Source: Streptomyces sp. A012304 (lineage in GTDB: Bacteria; Actinomycetota; Actinomycetes; Streptomycetales; Streptomycetaceae). Taken from it: a stretch of 64,000 nt of DNA. A program made the position numbers and the translations under genes. The notes beneath the pieces were generated by a model that saw only the letters and a program-made list of their open reading frames with translations, was not told the origin of the DNA and ran no database searches. Location of the stretch: contig NZ_BQUN01000057.1 of NCBI RefSeq assembly GCF_026008495.1, positions 1 through 64,000 of the forward strand, read 5' to 3'. Shown piece after piece: positions 31,727 through 39,765 of this stretch (its first letter is position 1; each line of letters starts with the position of its first letter).

Positions 31727-32216
31727 AGGCGCCCCCTATCCGATCATCGGCCCGGTTTCGACCTTCCGTGACCATACGGAACGTTGATTACACGGAGGTC
31801 TCCTCGGCCGATCATGGGCGGTTAAGCGCGGCGCACAGGTGGGGGGGTGGGCGGTGTGAGCGCCGCCCCGGGAAGCGGGCCGGCCCGGTGTGCGACGCAC
31901 GTCAGCGGGTGTCCGTCCCGCCGCCGGTCACGGCGATGACCTCGCCGGTGGTGACTGTCTCGGAGCTGGGCCGGCGCGGCTGCCCGGCGGTGGCCGGGGA
32001 GGCGACGAGCCGGCAGCGGCGTGAGCGTCGCTCCCGCACCCTTCCACAACCCGCTCGTGCCTGATCCGCGTGACCATCGCTTGTTAAGCGGACAGCAGTC
32101 CGGTACATTCCTCAAGGCGGACAACTGTCCGCTTATAGCCCGCGCCCCGCCCTGGACGCTCGGCGGCAACCGGGGCGTTCCCCACACCCCTCCCTCACGC
32201 AGAAGGTGCCCTCGCC
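31727..32216. promoter_or_regulatory. 490-bp divergent intergenic region; two-operator promoter at 32081-32132
   Basis: For the rightward gene, TTGTTA (32081-32086) and TACATT (32104-32109) have a 17-bp spacer holding CGGACAGCAGTCCG (32089-32102). A second, perfect palindrome GCGGACAACTGTCCGC (32117-32132) starts at the expected +1. This is a strong candidate for tight TetR/MarR-type repression. The leftward half, upstream of the nitrate reductase fusion, contains CCGT-N6-ACGG within 31762-31780 but no promoter I can defend. The remainder shows no gene. Confidence 0.65.
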
Positions 32217-32843
32217 ATGAATCTGCTCATCCTCGGTGCGACCGGCCCCACCGGTCGCCACGTCGTCGACCTGGCCCTTCGGTCCGGCGACAGGGTCACA
32301 GCGCTGGCGCGCAGGCCGGAGGCGCTGGAGGACCTGGCGAACCAGGTCACCGTGGTCGCCGGAGACGCCACCTCGCACCACGATGTCGCCAAGGCCATGA
32401 CCGGGCAGGACGTCGTCATCTCCGCCCTGGGCAGGAGCACATCCGTGCGCGCCGACGACCTGTTCACCCGCGCCGCCACGGCCGTGATCGGCGCGGCCGA
32501 GGAAGTGGGAGTGTCCCGCCTGGTCTGGCTGTCGTCGTTCGGCGTGGGTGACACCTTCCGTTCGGCGAGCGCCGTGCAGAAGGTCATGTACAGCACGTTC
32601 CTGCGGAACATCTACGCGAACAAGGCGGTCTCCGAGAAAGCGATCCGCTCCAGCGGCCTGGACTGGACGCTGGTCTACCCGACCATGCTGACCAAGGGCC
32701 CCGCCAAGGGCGGCTACCGCGTCGGCGAGCGTCTCCCGATGAAGGGCAACCCGACGATCAGCCGCGCGGACGTCGCCGACTTCATGTACAAGGCGGCCCA
32801 CAGCCCCGAGTGGATCCACCGCGACGCCGTCATCACGGACTGA
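32217..32843 (+). CDS. NAD(P)-binding oxidoreductase (atypical SDR, NmrA-like)
   Basis: A 208-residue single-domain Rossmann protein with LILGATGPTGRHVVDLAL (residues 3-20) as nucleotide-binding motif and VWLSSFGVGD and LDWTLVYPTMLT further on, typical of atypical SDRs that bind NAD(P) and act as reductases or redox sensors. AGAAGGTG provides a Shine-Dalgarno. It is a monocistronic gene behind a promoter with two related palindromes (see 32081-32132), but no regulator gene is adjacent. Substrate unknown. Confidence 0.87.
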   Translation: MNLLILGATGPTGRHVVDLALRSGDRVTALARRPEALEDLANQVTVVAGDATSHHDVAKAMTGQDVVISALGRSTSVRADDLFTRAATAVIGAAEEVGVSRLVWLSSFGVGDTFRSASAVQKVMYSTFLRNIYANKAVSEKAIRSSGLDWTLVYPTMLTKGPAKGGYRVGERLPMKGNPTISRADVADFMYKAAHSPEWIHRDAVITD

Positions 32844-32964
32844 CACACCCCCCCCGTTTCACCACCGGCGACGCCGACCATGGCCGCGCTCTCGCGCCAC
32901 AACCGGTCCGCGCAGACGCCCGCACGCGGGCGCGCGACAACGGCGGACCCGAACCGTGACCTTG

Positions 32965-33474
32965 TCAGCGGAGCTGCGCGGCGAACGCGTCGTACGCCCG
33001 CTCGTCGAAGAGGACGAACCTGACCTCCTCGACCTTCGTCTCCGTGGCTCGCACCGTCTGCACCGCGACGCGGGCGGCGTCGTCCATCGGCCAGCCGTAG
33101 ACGCCGGCGGAGACGGCGGGGAACGCGACCGTGCGGGCGCCCAACTCGTCGGCGAGGCGCAGGGACTCGCGGTAGCAGGAGGCGAGGAGGGCGGAGCGGT
33201 CCTCGGTCGTGCTGTGCACGGGGCCGACGGTGTGGATCACCCAGCGGGCGTCGAGATCGCCCGCGGTCGTGGCGACCGCCTGGCCGGTGGCCAGGCCCTT
33301 GCCGTAGTGGGAGGCGCGGAGCCTGCGGCAGTCCTCGAGGATCGCGGGGCCGCCCCGGCGGTGGATGGCGCCGTCGACGCCTCCGCCGCCGAGGAGGGAG
33401 GAGTTCGCCGCGTTGACGATGGCGTCGACGGTCTGCCGGGTGATGTCGCCCTGGACGAGGGTGATGGTGGTCAT
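32965..33474 (-). CDS. Macro-domain protein, probable O-acetyl-ADP-ribose deacetylase
   Basis: A 169-residue macro domain. It shows QGDITRQTVDAIVNAANSSL (residues 8-27), GGGGVDGAIHRRGG (ADP-ribose-binding loop) and FPAVSAGVYGWP, the signatures of YmdB/MacroD-type hydrolases. It should deacetylate O-acetyl-ADP-ribose or remove mono-ADP-ribose. The ATG at 33474 matches the family N-terminus; a longer start adds eight residues. It lies 55 nt downstream of eboF on the same strand and could be read through from the ebo operon. Confidence 0.9.
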   Translation of the reverse strand: MTTITLVQGDITRQTVDAIVNAANSSLLGGGGVDGAIHRRGGPAILEDCRRLRASHYGKGLATGQAVATTAGDLDARWVIHTVGPVHSTTEDRSALLASCYRESLRLADELGARTVAFPAVSAGVYGWPMDDAARVAVQTVRATETKVEEVRFVLFDERAYDAFAAQLR

Positions 33475-33529
33475 GCGGCTCTCTATACCAGTGGACACAC
33501 GCTCGGCGGGCGGTGAGCGCGAGCCGCGG

Positions 33530-34927
33530 TCAGGCCGGCTGCTCCCCCAGGCCGGCCAGGTCGAGCAGCAGGGACTTGACCTCGGTCGCCGCGTACGCGT
33601 CCCGGGTCCCCTCCGGTGCGGAGCACAGCAGTACGGGGGTGTGGTCGGGGTCGTCCGGGAGCCGGCCGTGGCTGCCGCGGACGCCGGCCGGGTCCAGCGG
33701 GACGGTGCGGATGCGGTAGCGGAAGCCGAGCTTCTTGCGCAGGACCGAGCCGGCGGCGCGCAGTTTCACGGCCGGGACGGTCGCGTCCCAGAGGAGTTCG
33801 GCGGGGTCGTAGCCGGGCTTGCGGTGGATCTCCACCTGGCGGGCGAAGTCGGGGGCGCGGTCGTCGTCGAGCCAGTAGTAGTACGTGAACCAGGCGTCGG
33901 GGTCGGCGAGCGCGACGAGTTCGCCGGAGCGCTCGTGGTCCAGGCCGTGGGCCTTCTTGCCGGCGTCGTCCAGCACCTGGTCCACGCCGTCGAGCTCGCG
34001 CAGGATCCGGGTGACGGTCTCGGTGTCGGCGGGGTCGCGGACGTAGACGTGGGCGATCTGGTGGTCGGCGACGGCGAAGGCGCGGGAGGTCCAGGGATCG
34101 AGGTACTCCATGCCGTCCTGGGTGTGGACGTGGAGGAGTCCGGCGCGGCGCAGCGCGCGGTTGATGTCGACGGGGCGGGAGGCGGGGGCGATGCCGTACT
34201 CGCTGAGGGCGACGACGGTGGCTCCGGCCCGCAGGAAGTGGTCGATCAGCGGGCCGAGAGCGGCGTCCAGTTGGCGGGCCGCGCGGATCGTCTCGGGCGA
34301 GTCGGGGCCGGTGCGCTGGGGTTCGTAGTCGAGGTGCGGGACGTAGACCAGGGTCAGGTCCGGCTGGTGGTCGTCGAAGATCTGGCGGGCGGCAGCCAGG
34401 ATCCAGCGGGTGGAGGGCAGGCCGGCGCTCGGGCCCCAGTAGGTGAACAGGGGGAACGGGCCGAGCCGGTCGGTGAGTTCGGTGTGCAGGCTGGGCGGCC
34501 AGGTGTAGCAGTCGGGTTCCTTGCGGCCGTCGGAGTAGTAGACGGGGCGCGGGGTGACGGTCCAGTCGACGTCGGCGCCCATCGCGTACCACCAGCAGAC
34601 GTTGGCGACCGTGTAGCCGGGGTCGGACCGGCGGGCCGTCTCCCAGATCTTCTCGCCGCCGACGAGGGCGTTGTGCTGCCGCCACAGCAGGACGTCGCCG
34701 AGGTCGCGGAAGTACCAGCCGTTGCCCACCGCCCCGTGCACGGACGGGAGTTCACCGGTCAGCAGGGTGGACTGGACGGTGCACGTGACGGCGGGCAGCA
34801 CCGTGTCCAGACGGGCCCGGAAGCCCCGCTCGCCCAGGGCGGCGACGGCGGGCATGTGGCGCAGCAGGTGCGGGGTGAGCCCGACGATGTCGAGGACGAC
34901 GACCGGGCGACGGGAGCCTGTGGTCAT
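33530..34927 (-). CDS. eboF: Alkaline phosphatase/nucleotide pyrophosphatase family protein (EboF-like)
   Basis: A 465-residue member of the alkaline-phosphatase superfamily (type I phosphodiesterase/nucleotide pyrophosphatase fold). The metal Asp is in VVLDIVGLTP (about residues 10-19), the candidate nucleophile Thr in LPAVTCTVQSTLLTG (about 44-58), and further ligands lie in YVPHLDYEPQ, LSEYGI and FAVADHQIAHV. There is no signal peptide. ATG 34927 overlaps the eboE stop by 4 nt (ATGA). It corresponds to the EboF position of ebo clusters; the natural phosphate ester is unknown. Confidence 0.8.
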   Translation of the reverse strand: MTTGSRRPVVVLDIVGLTPHLLRHMPAVAALGERGFRARLDTVLPAVTCTVQSTLLTGELPSVHGAVGNGWYFRDLGDVLLWRQHNALVGGEKIWETARRSDPGYTVANVCWWYAMGADVDWTVTPRPVYYSDGRKEPDCYTWPPSLHTELTDRLGPFPLFTYWGPSAGLPSTRWILAAARQIFDDHQPDLTLVYVPHLDYEPQRTGPDSPETIRAARQLDAALGPLIDHFLRAGATVVALSEYGIAPASRPVDINRALRRAGLLHVHTQDGMEYLDPWTSRAFAVADHQIAHVYVRDPADTETVTRILRELDGVDQVLDDAGKKAHGLDHERSGELVALADPDAWFTYYYWLDDDRAPDFARQVEIHRKPGYDPAELLWDATVPAVKLRAAGSVLRKKLGFRYRIRTVPLDPAGVRGSHGRLPDDPDHTPVLLCSAPEGTRDAYAATEVKSLLLDLAGLGEQPA

Positions 34928-36081
34928 GCGGCTTCCTCCTCCTTCAGGCCATGGGCCGTCAACCGGCCGCGTATCCAGGCTAGTTCGGCGGCGATGCCGC
35001 CGGGGAGGCCCGTGGGGGGTTCGGGCAGGACGGACCAGGTGTAGGTCTCGACCTCGATGTGGTCGCAGACGGCGGTGGGCCCGCCGTGGAGCCCGGCGAG
35101 CACGGCGTCGAGCTGGTCGGAGGTCGTGCGCAGGGGGTGCTCGGGTGCGGCGTGCAGCGGGGCGTGGAAGTGCACGCGCCAGGGGCCGGTGTCGGGCAGC
35201 GCTCCCTCCAGGGCGTCGGGCAGGTCGTCGACGCCGAGCACCTCGCCGTCGCGCCGGGTGCGGGTCTGGTGCAGGAACCGGGGTTCGGCGAGCCTGCGCA
35301 GGGCCGCCCGGGCGGCCGGGTCAGTGGGGTCGGCGGCCTCGACGGCGCAGGACGCCTGGAGTTTGACGACTGGCAGTCCGGCGTCGGCCAGCCGCTCGAG
35401 GGCGGCCGCCGGTTCCTCGAACTGCACGGCGAGATGGCAGGCGTCCAGGCAGACACCGAGCCGTTCGGGGTCCAGGCCGCCGAGTTCCCGGGCCGCCTGC
35501 GCGGTCGTCTCCACCACGCAGCCGGGTTCCGGTTCGAAGCCGACGCGGACCCGGCGCCCGGTGCCGGCCTCGATGGCGGCGAGCCCGGCGGCCAGCCGGT
35601 CCAAGGCACGGCGGGCGGTGTCGGCGCGCTCGGCGGACCAGGGCGCGCGCCAGGCCAGCGGCAGGGTGGAGACGCTGCCGCGCTCGGCGTCGTCCGGGAT
35701 GAGCGCGGCGAGGACACGTGCGCAGTCGAGGGTGTGCTCCAGCCGGGCCTCGTCGGCCCAGTCGGGCAGGTAGACGTCCTTCTTGACGACCTCGCGGTGG
35801 AAACCGGCGTACGGGAAGGCGTTGAGGGTGACGGTCTCCAGGCCGCGAGCGTCCAGTTCGGCACGCAGTCGCGTCAACTGTCCGGTGTCCGCGATGAGTT
35901 CCGTGACGACGTCACGGGCGAGCCAGAGCCCGATGCCGAGCCGGCCCACGCCGAGGCGCTCGCGCACGGGCTGGGCGTGGGAGGCGAGCTGGCCGACGAC
36001 TCCGTCGAGGTCCTCCGCCTGGTGGACGTTGCTGCAGTAGCCGAGGTGGACGGTGGTGCCGTCGGGATGTTTGAAGCGCAT
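34924..36081 (-). CDS. eboE: Metabolite traffic protein EboE (TIM-barrel)
   Basis: A 385-residue protein of the xylose-isomerase-like TIM-barrel superfamily. It opens RFKHPDGTTVHLGYCSNVH and contains FEPEPGC, CLDACHLAVQ and VKLQASCAV, consistent with metal ligands at the barrel mouth, then WRVHFHAPLH and HIEVETYTW. Sequence and context match EboE. The ATG at 36081 matches the family N-terminus; a GTG at 36093 overlapping the eboB stop (GTGA) is the alternative. It sits between the TatD-type and phosphatase genes, coupled to eboF. The biochemical reaction of EboE is not established. Confidence 0.82.
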   Translation of the reverse strand: MRFKHPDGTTVHLGYCSNVHQAEDLDGVVGQLASHAQPVRERLGVGRLGIGLWLARDVVTELIADTGQLTRLRAELDARGLETVTLNAFPYAGFHREVVKKDVYLPDWADEARLEHTLDCARVLAALIPDDAERGSVSTLPLAWRAPWSAERADTARRALDRLAAGLAAIEAGTGRRVRVGFEPEPGCVVETTAQAARELGGLDPERLGVCLDACHLAVQFEEPAAALERLADAGLPVVKLQASCAVEAADPTDPAARAALRRLAEPRFLHQTRTRRDGEVLGVDDLPDALEGALPDTGPWRVHFHAPLHAAPEHPLRTTSDQLDAVLAGLHGGPTAVCDHIEVETYTWSVLPEPPTGLPGGIAAELAWIRGRLTAHGLKEEEAA

Positions 36082-36089
36082 GGGGTCGC

Positions 36090-36944
36090 TCACTCCCCGC
36101 CGCGCCGGATGGAGTTGCCCTGGAAGGTGGACGTCTCGTCCGGCTCGGGTTCGTCGAGTTCGAGCCGGCCGCTCTGTCCGTAGAAGGCGACGGGGTTGCG
36201 CCACATCACCTTGTCGACGGTGTCGTCGTCGAAGCCCGCGGCGAGCATCGCGTCGGCGGTCCTGCGGGTCTTGAGCGGGTCCGAACGGCCCCAGTCGGCA
36301 GCGGAGTTGACCAGTAACCGGTCGGTGCCGTGCGTCCGGAGGATCTCCACCATCCGCTCCTCGCTCATCTTCGTCCTCGGGTAGATCGAGAAGCCCGCCC
36401 AGCAGCCGCTGTCGAGGGCCATGCCGACGGTGAGTTCGTTGAGGTGGTCCAGGACGACGCGTTCGGGGGCGATGCCCGACTCACGGATGACGTCGAGGGT
36501 GCGGCGGGTGCCGGCGGCCTTGTCGCGGTGCGGGGTGTGCACGAGTGCGGGCAGGTCGTGGTCCACGGCGAGTCCGAGCTGACGGGCGAGTGCCTCGTCC
36601 TCCTCGGGGGTCATCGAGTCGTAGCCGATCTCACCGACGGCGACGACCCGGTCCTTGGCGAGGTAGCGGTCGAGTTCGTCCAGCACGGGGGTGCAGCGGG
36701 GGTCGTTGGCCTCCTTGGGGTTGAGGGCGATGGTGCAGAAGTGCTGGATGCCGAACTGGGCGGCGCGGTAGGGCTCCCAGCCGAGCAGCCCGTCGAAGTA
36801 GTCGTAGAAGCTCTCCGGGGAGGTGCGCGGCTGCCCGAGCCAGAAGGCGGGTTCGACGACGGCGCGGACTCCGGCGGCGTACATGGCCTCGTAGTCGTCG
36901 GTGGTGCGGGACGTCATGTGGATGTGCGGGTCGAAAATGCGCAC
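36090..36944 (-). CDS. eboB: TatD-family metal-dependent hydrolase (EboB)
   Basis: A 284-residue amidohydrolase-type barrel. It carries the HxH pair in IFDPHIHMT (residues 3-11), GEIGYD (about 104-109), VHTPHRDKA (about 134-142), DHLNE (about 164-168) and SAADWGRSDP (about 215-224), which supply the TatD metal ligands. The start is GTG at 36944, 2 nt after the eboA stop. The ebo-type TatD protein is distinct from housekeeping TatD DNase, and its substrate is unknown. Confidence 0.85.
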   Translation of the reverse strand: MRIFDPHIHMTSRTTDDYEAMYAAGVRAVVEPAFWLGQPRTSPESFYDYFDGLLGWEPYRAAQFGIQHFCTIALNPKEANDPRCTPVLDELDRYLAKDRVVAVGEIGYDSMTPEEDEALARQLGLAVDHDLPALVHTPHRDKAAGTRRTLDVIRESGIAPERVVLDHLNELTVGMALDSGCWAGFSIYPRTKMSEERMVEILRTHGTDRLLVNSAADWGRSDPLKTRRTADAMLAAGFDDDTVDKVMWRNPVAFYGQSGRLELDEPEPDETSTFQGNSIRRGGE

Positions 36945-36946
36945 AG

Positions 36947-37669
36947 TCAGGCCTCTTCCGTGAGAGGTGCGGGGAGCTCGGGGGCGGCACCGACGGCGGC
37001 GAGGGCGCGGGCGGCCGCCTCGGGGCGGGTGGGGGCGAGCAGCCGCGCCCGGGTGGCGACGGTGTCCGCGACCTCGGGGAAGGCACGCACCAGGGGCCAG
37101 ACGTCGGACGGCACGTCCCGTCCGGCCGCGGTGCGTTCGTGGGCGAAGTCGGCCAGCATGCGGGCCAGTTCACGGTCCGCGCGGGCGGGCAGGCCGCTGA
37201 CCCGGTCGAGGGGTATCTCGCAGAAGACGCACTTGAGGACGGCCTGACGGTACTCGGCGTCGGGGAGCCGGGCTGCGGCGTAGGGGCCGAGGGCGGCCTC
37301 GACGACGGTGGTGTCGTTGCTGCGCAGGGCCTCGCGGACCAGGGGCAGGGCGAGGTCGGCCAGCGGCTCGTCGAGGAGGGGTAACGCCTTGAGGACGGCG
37401 CGCTGTTCGGCCGGGTCGCCGTGCCGTTGGAGGGCGGCCAGTTCGTCGCGGAGCGGTTGTCCGCGCAGGGGCAGCGCGGTGAGCAGGGCGGCCCGGGCGG
37501 CTTCGTCCGTGGTCCAGTGGGCGTCGAGGCGGGCCTGCCCGCAGTGTCTTCGGGCGGCGGGGAACAGGGCGCGGATCGCCGGGGGCCGGGCGGTGACGCT
37601 CGCGACGGCCTGGTCGAGCCAGCGGCGGGCGGGCGGCGACAACGTCGCGGTGAGGAGGGCGGTGGGCAT
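36947..37669 (-). CDS. eboA: EboA-domain protein
   Basis: A 240-residue, Ala/Leu-rich all-helical protein with HEAT-like repeats and no signal or membrane segment. The conserved-looking stretch YRQAVLKCVFCEIPLDRV (about residues 140-157) lies before a region rich in Asp/Arg helices. No enzyme motifs are visible. Position immediately upstream of the TatD gene (2-nt gap) and helical composition fit EboA, the marker protein of ebo clusters. I cannot verify this against a profile, so confidence is moderate. Confidence 0.72.
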   Translation of the reverse strand: MPTALLTATLSPPARRWLDQAVASVTARPPAIRALFPAARRHCGQARLDAHWTTDEAARAALLTALPLRGQPLRDELAALQRHGDPAEQRAVLKALPLLDEPLADLALPLVREALRSNDTTVVEAALGPYAAARLPDAEYRQAVLKCVFCEIPLDRVSGLPARADRELARMLADFAHERTAAGRDVPSDVWPLVRAFPEVADTVATRARLLAPTRPEAAARALAAVGAAPELPAPLTEEA

Positions 37670-37720
37670 GACGGGCGACCTCCGGTGGGGCGGGAGGGGG
37701 CTGGGGTGAGGGAGGGGCGG

Positions 37721-38566
37721 TCAGGCCGCCGCGGCGCGCAGGAACTCGATCGAGCGGCGGGCCACGTCGGGGGCGTCCAGGGAGCCGCCCTGGATCTCGA
37801 CGGAGACCAGGCCGCGGTGGCCGAGGGCGCGCAGGGCGGCCAGCACGGGCGGGAAGTCGATCTCTCCGGCGCCGAATTCGAGGTGCTGGTGGACTCCGCG
37901 CCGCATGTCCTCGATCTGCACGTTCAGCAGCCGGGGAGCGGCCAGCCGGACGCACTCCAGCAGGGACGGCTCCTCCACGCAGTGCGCGTGTCCGATGTCC
38001 AGGGTGATGCCGAACAGCTCGTGTCCGCCGAGCAGTTCGGCGAGCCGCAGACAGCGCTCTACGGTGTCGACGCACATGTACGGCTCGGGTTCGAAGGCGA
38101 GCGACACGCCGTACTTCTCCGCCGTCTCCAGCACGGTCCCGACCCCGGCCGCGAGCCGCTTGAACGCGTCCGCCTCCGGCAGCCCCCGCGGGGTGGGGCC
38201 GCTGCACAGGTGGACGGTGGGCGAGCCGAGGTCGGCGGCGATACGGACGGCGCGCCGCAGCAGGTCGATCCTCGTCTCGGCGCCGTCGGACATCAGCGTC
38301 GGGAGGTGCTTGCCGTACGGGTCGAGCAGATAGGGGGCGCCCGTCTCGACCGTGACGTCGAGGCCGTGGCGCGCGAGTCTTCGGGCCAGCGCGGCCACCT
38401 GCCGGGGCAGGTCCTCGGCGTACGGGTCGAGGTGGACGTGGTCGAGGGTGAGGGCGACGCCGTCGTAGCCGAGGTCGGCGAGGACGGCGAGGACATCGGG
38501 GAGCCTGTGGTGGGTGAAGCCGTTGGTGCCGTAGCCGAACGTCAGATCGGTGGGGGGTGCTTCCAT
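37721..38566 (-). CDS. Sugar phosphate isomerase/epimerase-like TIM barrel
   Basis: A 281-residue xylose-isomerase-like (AP endonuclease 2 fold) protein. Candidate metal ligands lie in FEPEPYMCVDT, ITLDIGHAHC, EDMRRGVHQHLEFG and VSVEIQGG, the usual Glu-Asp-His-Glu set. The ATG at 38566 has GAGGAA 7 nt upstream; a GTG five codons earlier overlaps that site. It lies between the prenyltransferase and EboA, 51 nt from eboA. It is a second TIM barrel in the cluster besides EboE, possibly acting on a sugar or inositol-like intermediate. Substrate unknown. Confidence 0.85.
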   Translation of the reverse strand: MEAPPTDLTFGYGTNGFTHHRLPDVLAVLADLGYDGVALTLDHVHLDPYAEDLPRQVAALARRLARHGLDVTVETGAPYLLDPYGKHLPTLMSDGAETRIDLLRRAVRIAADLGSPTVHLCSGPTPRGLPEADAFKRLAAGVGTVLETAEKYGVSLAFEPEPYMCVDTVERCLRLAELLGGHELFGITLDIGHAHCVEEPSLLECVRLAAPRLLNVQIEDMRRGVHQHLEFGAGEIDFPPVLAALRALGHRGLVSVEIQGGSLDAPDVARRSIEFLRAAAA

Positions 38567-38606
38567 GCCGGCGTTCCTCACGCTGAGGTGGGGTGGGGCT
38601 GGGCGG

Positions 38607-39593
38607 TCAGGTGGGTGAGACGCGTCGGGCGAGCCGGCGCGCGAGGGGGTGGGCGAGGCCGAGGGCCGCGGCGGCGGCCGGGGCTCCGGCCCGTGCGGTC
38701 AGCGCCGCCTGCAACGGCATCAGCGCGAGGATCCCGGCGCCGACGGCCCGCCGCACGTTCTCCCCGGAGGGCTTGCGGACGGCCCTGAGCTGGGCCGTTC
38801 CGTAGGTGCCGAGGTAGGTGAGGGCCGCGCCGGCGGTGACGAGGGCGGCGGCGGGCGCGGTCGCCCCTCGGTCGCCCGGGGTACGGCGGTCCGCGAGGTG
38901 GCGGCGGACCGTGCGGGCGGCCGGGCCCGCCGTGGCGAGCGCGGTGGCCGTGGAGACGGCGAGGGTGGTGGCGGGCAGACGGGCGGGGGCGCCGGCGATC
39001 TCGTGACGGCTGAGGACGGTCAGGGTGTAGGTGTGGGCGCCGACCAGCGCGGCGGGAGCGGCGGCCCGGCGCAGGGCGGTGCGTGCGGGCAGCCCTGTCC
39101 TCGGCGCGGCCAGGGCGCCGGCCAGGACGTCGAGGGAGCGGGCGCCCGCCATGGCCGCCGGGCCGGCCGCGGTGTCCTTCAGCCCGAGGTCGTAGGCCCA
39201 GACCACGCCCGCGAGGGGGAGCGCGCCGAGGAGGCTGCGGCGGCCGCCGGAGAGGGCGGCGAGCCCGAGCCCCGCGGCGGTGAGGGCACTCGCGACGGCG
39301 AGGGCGGTGCGGCGCGGCACCCGGCCCGAGGGCACCGGGCGGTCGGGGCGCTCCACCGCGTCGACCGTGGCGTCGGCGTAGTCGTTGAGGGCCATGCCCG
39401 CCCAGTAGAGGCAGACGGACGAGCCCATCACGCCGAGAGTGCGGGGGGAGAAGGGAGCCGCGGCGGCGCAGGCTCCCGCGAGTACGTCGCCCGGGACGCT
39501 CAGCGCTGCCGGTGCGCGCACCAGGTGGGCCAGGTCCCGCAGGCGCGCGGAGGAGGCGGAGTCGGAGCGGAGGGCCGCTTTCCGATCTTTCAT
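38607..39593 (-). CDS. eboC: UbiA-family prenyltransferase (EboC-like)
   Basis: A 328-residue integral membrane protein with about eight to nine hydrophobic helices. The first Asp-rich motif is ALNDYADATVDAVERPDRP (about residues 68-86), the NDxxDxxxDxxxRPxRP signature that binds Mg-prenyl diphosphate. The second region is VWAYDLGLKDTAAGP (about 130-144). It is the first gene of the minus-strand ebo operon. TAGGGT (39605-39600) lies 6 nt before the ATG, suggesting a leaderless start. It fits the SCO3242-type prenyltransferase family, which is the EboC equivalent. Prenyl donor and acceptor unknown. Confidence 0.83.
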   Translation of the reverse strand: MKDRKAALRSDSASSARLRDLAHLVRAPAALSVPGDVLAGACAAAAPFSPRTLGVMGSSVCLYWAGMALNDYADATVDAVERPDRPVPSGRVPRRTALAVASALTAAGLGLAALSGGRRSLLGALPLAGVVWAYDLGLKDTAAGPAAMAGARSLDVLAGALAAPRTGLPARTALRRAAAPAALVGAHTYTLTVLSRHEIAGAPARLPATTLAVSTATALATAGPAARTVRRHLADRRTPGDRGATAPAAALVTAGAALTYLGTYGTAQLRAVRKPSGENVRRAVGAGILALMPLQAALTARAGAPAAAAALGLAHPLARRLARRVSPT

Positions 39594-39765
39594 GTCCGCA
39601 CCCTACTCACCCTGCTTGAACTTTCACACTCCTCTGGTGATCCGGATCGACGTGGCGAAGGCAACACCAAAATCACCGTCGGAACCGCCCAACGACGGTG
39701 TAATAGCGGGCCGTTGGGGGAACCGGCGGGGAACTCTCCGGTCCGGCGCTGCTGTTGCCTCCGCA
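39594..39765 (-). promoter_or_regulatory. Promoter region of the ebo operon
   Basis: TAGGGT at 39605-39600 is a TANNNT -10 exactly 6 nt before the ATG. Upstream, at 39622-39640, the + strand reads TTTCACACTCCTCTGGTGA, covering the -35 region. An almost identical element occurs at 58717-58736 before the pyrimidine operon. No terminator for the preceding oxidoreductase gene is obvious, so read-through is possible. Confidence 0.5.

Noticed and set aside
31741..31800. Possible GlnR box before the nitrate reductase fusion
   Set aside because: GTCAC and GAAAC half-sites are present on the minus strand but 8 nt apart instead of 6, and the second pair of half-sites is missing.
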